The notes below the pieces were generated by a model, which worked only from the letters and a program-made list of their open reading frames with translations, did no database searches and was not told the origin of the DNA. Position numbers and translations under genes: made by a program. Positions 61,639-64,000 of a stretch of DNA of 64,000 nucleotides are shown in pieces. Every line of letters begins with the position of its first letter. Within the stretch, counting starts at the first letter, position 1. The DNA comes from an uncultured Rhizobiaceae group bacterium (GTDB taxonomy: Bacteria > Pseudomonadota > Alphaproteobacteria > Rhizobiales > Rhizobiaceae). Where the stretch lies: contig CALHCF010000012.1 in assembly GCA_937930635.1 (NCBI GenBank), positions 1 through 64,000 of the forward strand, read 5' to 3'.

Positions 61639-61959
61639 CTAACTGCAACGTCGTGAGACAACGCAGCGACGGTTGTCGGCGGTAACGACCTGGGTGGACA
61701 CCAATGTCGACCGGGGGCCGCAGCTAAGCCTGTTTGCTTTTCGCACCGGAACACCACCATAGATGGGAAGGATCACACCTGACCGGGTGCGTGTCATCAC
61801 TCTTCGCGTCCGTTCAAATATCTTCTGTGTCTGAGAACAGGTCATGTTATTGGTCAAAGACTGGGCCTGTGCTGGCCCAAATGAAGAACCCGAAAAGAGC
61901 AGGGCAGTAAAGCCAAAGATCACGCTCAGGGAGCATGAGTGGTGAAGCGGTCCCCTCAT
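61639..61959 (-). CDS. Small secreted Cys-rich protein (paralogue B)
   Basis: A 106-residue exported protein. The signal peptide ends near AQAQS. The mature part opens MTCSQTQKIFERTRRV, has a middle CGPRS and ends DNRRCVVSRRCS. Its pattern (Cys, then about 40 residues, then Cys, then an Asp-x-x-Arg-Cys-x4-Arg-x-Cys end) is shared with the gene just upstream, so they are paralogues. The start overlaps that gene's stop by four bases (ATGA). No function is known; the family occurs in rhizobia as small periplasmic proteins. Confidence 0.7.
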   Translation of the reverse strand: MRGPLHHSCSLSVIFGFTALLFSGSSFGPAQAQSLTNNMTCSQTQKIFERTRRVMTRTRSGVILPIYGGVPVRKANRLSCGPRSTLVSTQVVTADNRRCVVSRRCS

Positions 61960-62258
61960 CCTGGATCTCTAACCTGGCGACAGCTTAGCAGATTGCAGCG
62001 CCCGTCTGCGGCCGTAATTGTTTTCCACAAAGGTTGGCCGCTTTCGAAAAAGCACAAACCGACGTGAGCGACAAAGACAGCATTGGCTCTGCGTCCGAGG
62101 CTAAGATAAACCGTCCCTCTTTGCTCAACTATGCGTTTCAGCTCAGAGCAGTTGATAGACGATACGTTGAAACCAGCCTGGACGGTCGTAGACCAAACCA
62201 TCGAAATGGTAATTGCTGCGATAATTTTCGCTGCGCTGGTTTTGTTGAAAAGTCTCAT
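61956..62258 (-). CDS. Small secreted Cys-rich protein (paralogue A)
   Basis: A 100-residue exported protein. The signal peptide is IIAAITISMVWSTTVQA. The mature part has NCSELKRIVEQRGTVYLSLG, HVGLCFFESGQ and TAADGRCNLLSCRQ. The four cysteines could form two disulfides. ELKRIVEQRGTVYLS with the closing cysteine pair is a pattern I know from small secreted proteins of rhizobia without assigned function. It is coupled to the paralogue downstream. Confidence 0.7.
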   Translation of the reverse strand: MRLFNKTSAAKIIAAITISMVWSTTVQAGFNVSSINCSELKRIVEQRGTVYLSLGRRANAVFVAHVGLCFFESGQPLWKTITAADGRCNLLSCRQVRDPG

Positions 62259-62473
62259 AACCTAGTCCTCTAAAACTCCTTTTATTCTACCTTTATAACT
62301 GATTGTGGCGACAAAGGTTCCTTTGACGCGGCTAATTTTTAGATGGAACGAGGCGCATTGACCCTTGCTTTGCAGGCTGTTTCGCCCAAAAACGACTGAA
62401 CCGCTCTTGCCGGGGGTAGCGGCCTTCGATGGGCAGGGTCTCGATTGATCGAAGCAAAGTGAAAGCGTTTGAA

Positions 62474-64000
62474 ATGGCAGGTTACCGCAAAAATATTCTT
62501 TTCATTATGTTTGATCAGTTGCGGTTCGATTACCTCAGTTGCGCCGGTCATCCGCATTTGCAGACACCGCACATGGACTCGCTGGCCAGGCGAGGTGTGC
62601 GGTTCTCCAGATGTTATGTTCAGTCACCGATCTGCGGCGCTTCGCGGATGAGTTTTTACACGGGACGGTATGTCAGCAGCCACGGTGCCCAGTGGAATGG
62701 TTTTCCCCTCAAGGTGGGCGAACACACGCTGGGCGATCATCTGCGCCAGCGGGGTATGAACTCATGGCTGGTCGGCAAAACTCACATGAAGGCCGATGTC
62801 GAGGGGATGGAGCGTCTTGGCATTGCCCATGACGGGACAATCGGGGCTCGGGTTTCTGAATGCGGTTTCGATGTCTTTGCCCGCGATGATGGTCTTTGGG
62901 CGCAGGGACCGGATGGGTTTTATGATCACCGCCGTTCCCCTTACAATGAGTATCTGAAATCAAAGGGCTATGAAGGCGAAAACCCGTGGCACGACTATGC
63001 CAATTCGGGCGTTGACGAGGAAGGCGATATCGCGTCCGGCTGGTTTATGAAACATGCCGAAAAGCCCGCCAATATCGATGAACAGGATTCCGAAACGCCG
63101 TGGCTGACCCGTGAGGTCATCCGGTTTATTGAAGACCGCAAGGATGATGATGAGCCGTGGCTGTGCCATGCGTCTTACATCAAACCCCACTGGCCCTATA
63201 TCGTGCCGGCGCCCTATCATGACATGTATGGGCGCAATCACGTACCGGCTCCCTTGCGTCATGCCGCTGAACGGAAACAGCCGCATCCCGTCTGCGAGCA
63301 GTTCATGAACAATGCTGTCGGCAAGGCTTTTCAGCGCGATGAAGTCCGTGACGCTATCATTCCCGCCTATATGGGGCTGATCAAACAGTGCGACGACCAG
63401 ATGGGCGTTCTGTTCAAATATCTTGAGGAAACCGGGCGGATGGAGGACACGATGATTGTCCTGACCTCAGACCATGGTGACTATCTTGGTGACCACTGGC
63501 TGGGCGAAAAGGGACTGTTCCATGAACAGTCCGCCAAAATTCCGATGATTATCTACGACCCGTCACCGGCGGCAGACAGTGCCCGTGGAACAGTCTGTGA
63601 TGAACTGATGGAGAGCATCGACCTTGCCGCCACCTTTACCGATTTTGTGGCAGGTGATGTCCCCGATCATATTATCGAAGGCCGTTCCGTGATGCCGTTT
63701 CTCCATGGTTGCAAACCTGAAAAATGGAGAGATTACGCGGTGGCGGAATACGACTATTCAGCCACGCCCATGGCCTCTGGCCTCGCCCTGGCGCCGCGCG
63801 ATGCACGCTTGTTCATGGTGACGGACAAGCGCTGGAAGTTCATGCATGCAGAGGGTGTTGATCCCAAGACCGGGGAGGGCTTTCTTCCCATGCTGTTTGA
63901 TATGGAAAATGATCCCGACGAGTTCTTTGATCTGGGCGCGGATGAAGAACATGCCGACACCGTCGCGCTGATGTATGAGCGTCTTGGCGCGTGGGGAAGG
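62474..64000 (+). CDS. Sulfatase-like hydrolase (alkaline phosphatase superfamily), 3' truncated by window edge
   Basis: At least 509 residues, open to the last base of the window. It starts MAGYRKNILFIMFDQLRFDY (metal-binding Asp14), then SPICGASRMSFYTGRY. Cys54 is the residue expected to become formylglycine, in a C-x-A-x-R-x4-TG form with Ala56 where Pro is usual. Other metal-site segments are LTSDHGDYLGDHWLGEKG and GKTHMKAD. No signal peptide is visible, so it is likely cytoplasmic. It could cleave sulfate esters, phosphonate or phosphate esters. A maturase is not seen in the window. A GTG at 62459 is in frame. Confidence 0.85.
   Translation, partial: MAGYRKNILFIMFDQLRFDYLSCAGHPHLQTPHMDSLARRGVRFSRCYVQSPICGASRMSFYTGRYVSSHGAQWNGFPLKVGEHTLGDHLRQRGMNSWLVGKTHMKADVEGMERLGIAHDGTIGARVSECGFDVFARDDGLWAQGPDGFYDHRRSPYNEYLKSKGYEGENPWHDYANSGVDEEGDIASGWFMKHAEKPANIDEQDSETPWLTREVIRFIEDRKDDDEPWLCHASYIKPHWPYIVPAPYHDMYGRNHVPAPLRHAAERKQPHPVCEQFMNNAVGKAFQRDEVRDAIIPAYMGLIKQCDDQMGVLFKYLEETGRMEDTMIVLTSDHGDYLGDHWLGEKGLFHEQSAKIPMIIYDPSPAADSARGTVCDELMESIDLAATFTDFVAGDVPDHIIEGRSVMPFLHGCKPEKWRDYAVAEYDYSATPMASGLALAPRDARLFMVTDKRWKFMHAEGVDPKTGEGFLPMLFDMENDPDEFFDLGADEEHADTVALMYERLGAWGR

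Noticed and set aside
1-64000. CRISPR arrays, insertion sequences or prophage genes
   Set aside because: No regularly spaced repeats, transposase motifs or phage structural genes were seen on either strand.

Overview
The window looks like chromosomal DNA from an alphaproteobacterium, most likely a member of the Hyphomicrobiales (Rhizobiales). This rests on gene content: a CckA cell-cycle kinase, a class II DAHP synthase, two DUF995 secreted proteins, a TIGR02281-type clan AA aspartic protease, a zinc-site-poor DksA, a class I fumarase and several small secreted families common in rhizobia. No organism name can be read from the sequence itself.

Positions 1-9.7 kb are accessory in character. 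They hold the end of a LuxR-type regulator, a Y-family DNA polymerase coupled to a small zinc-ribbon protein, and a complete His-Xaa-Ser (Hxs) system transcribed leftward: hxsD, hxsB and hxsC (two radical SAM enzymes), hxsA (the HxS-repeat protein), a small membrane protein and a MauG-like di-heme peroxidase. All six genes overlap, so this is one translationally coupled unit of about 5 kb. It is the most unusual module here, and its product is not experimentally known. A small secreted His/Cys protein too short for routine calling lies divergently beside it, then two tandem DUF995 genes.

Positions 9.7-16.4 kb form a leftward polysaccharide cluster (UDP-glucuronate decarboxylase, UDP-sugar 4-epimerase, processive membrane GT2 synthase, GH26-like hydrolase). 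It is followed by a lipoprotein gene, a gene-poor stretch and a tRNA-Thr(TGT).

From 16.5 to about 43.6 kb the content is mostly housekeeping: cobalamin assembly (cobS/cobT), a sensor kinase, a nuclease, a GST, a UDG-family protein, an Lrp regulator, a leftward molybdenum-cofactor operon (fdhD-mobA-mobB-moeA), two transporters, an L,D-transpeptidase, fumarase, TerB, gph, rpiA, a DUF2059 protein, glutathione reductase, class II DAHP synthase and a GFA protein.

Positions 43.6-52 kb are again unusual: a secreted caspase-like protease fused to a hemopexin-type propeller, an alpha/beta hydrolase with an apparent 5' frameshift, an SLC13 permease, an SPFH protein translationally coupled to a divergent NAD-kinase-like protein, and a secreted protein resembling the VHL beta domain. 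From 52 kb to the end come nadE, the folate operon folP-folB-folK, sixA, dksA, a FliO-like protein, cckA, two paralogous Cys-rich secreted proteins and the start of a sulfatase-like hydrolase that runs off the window.
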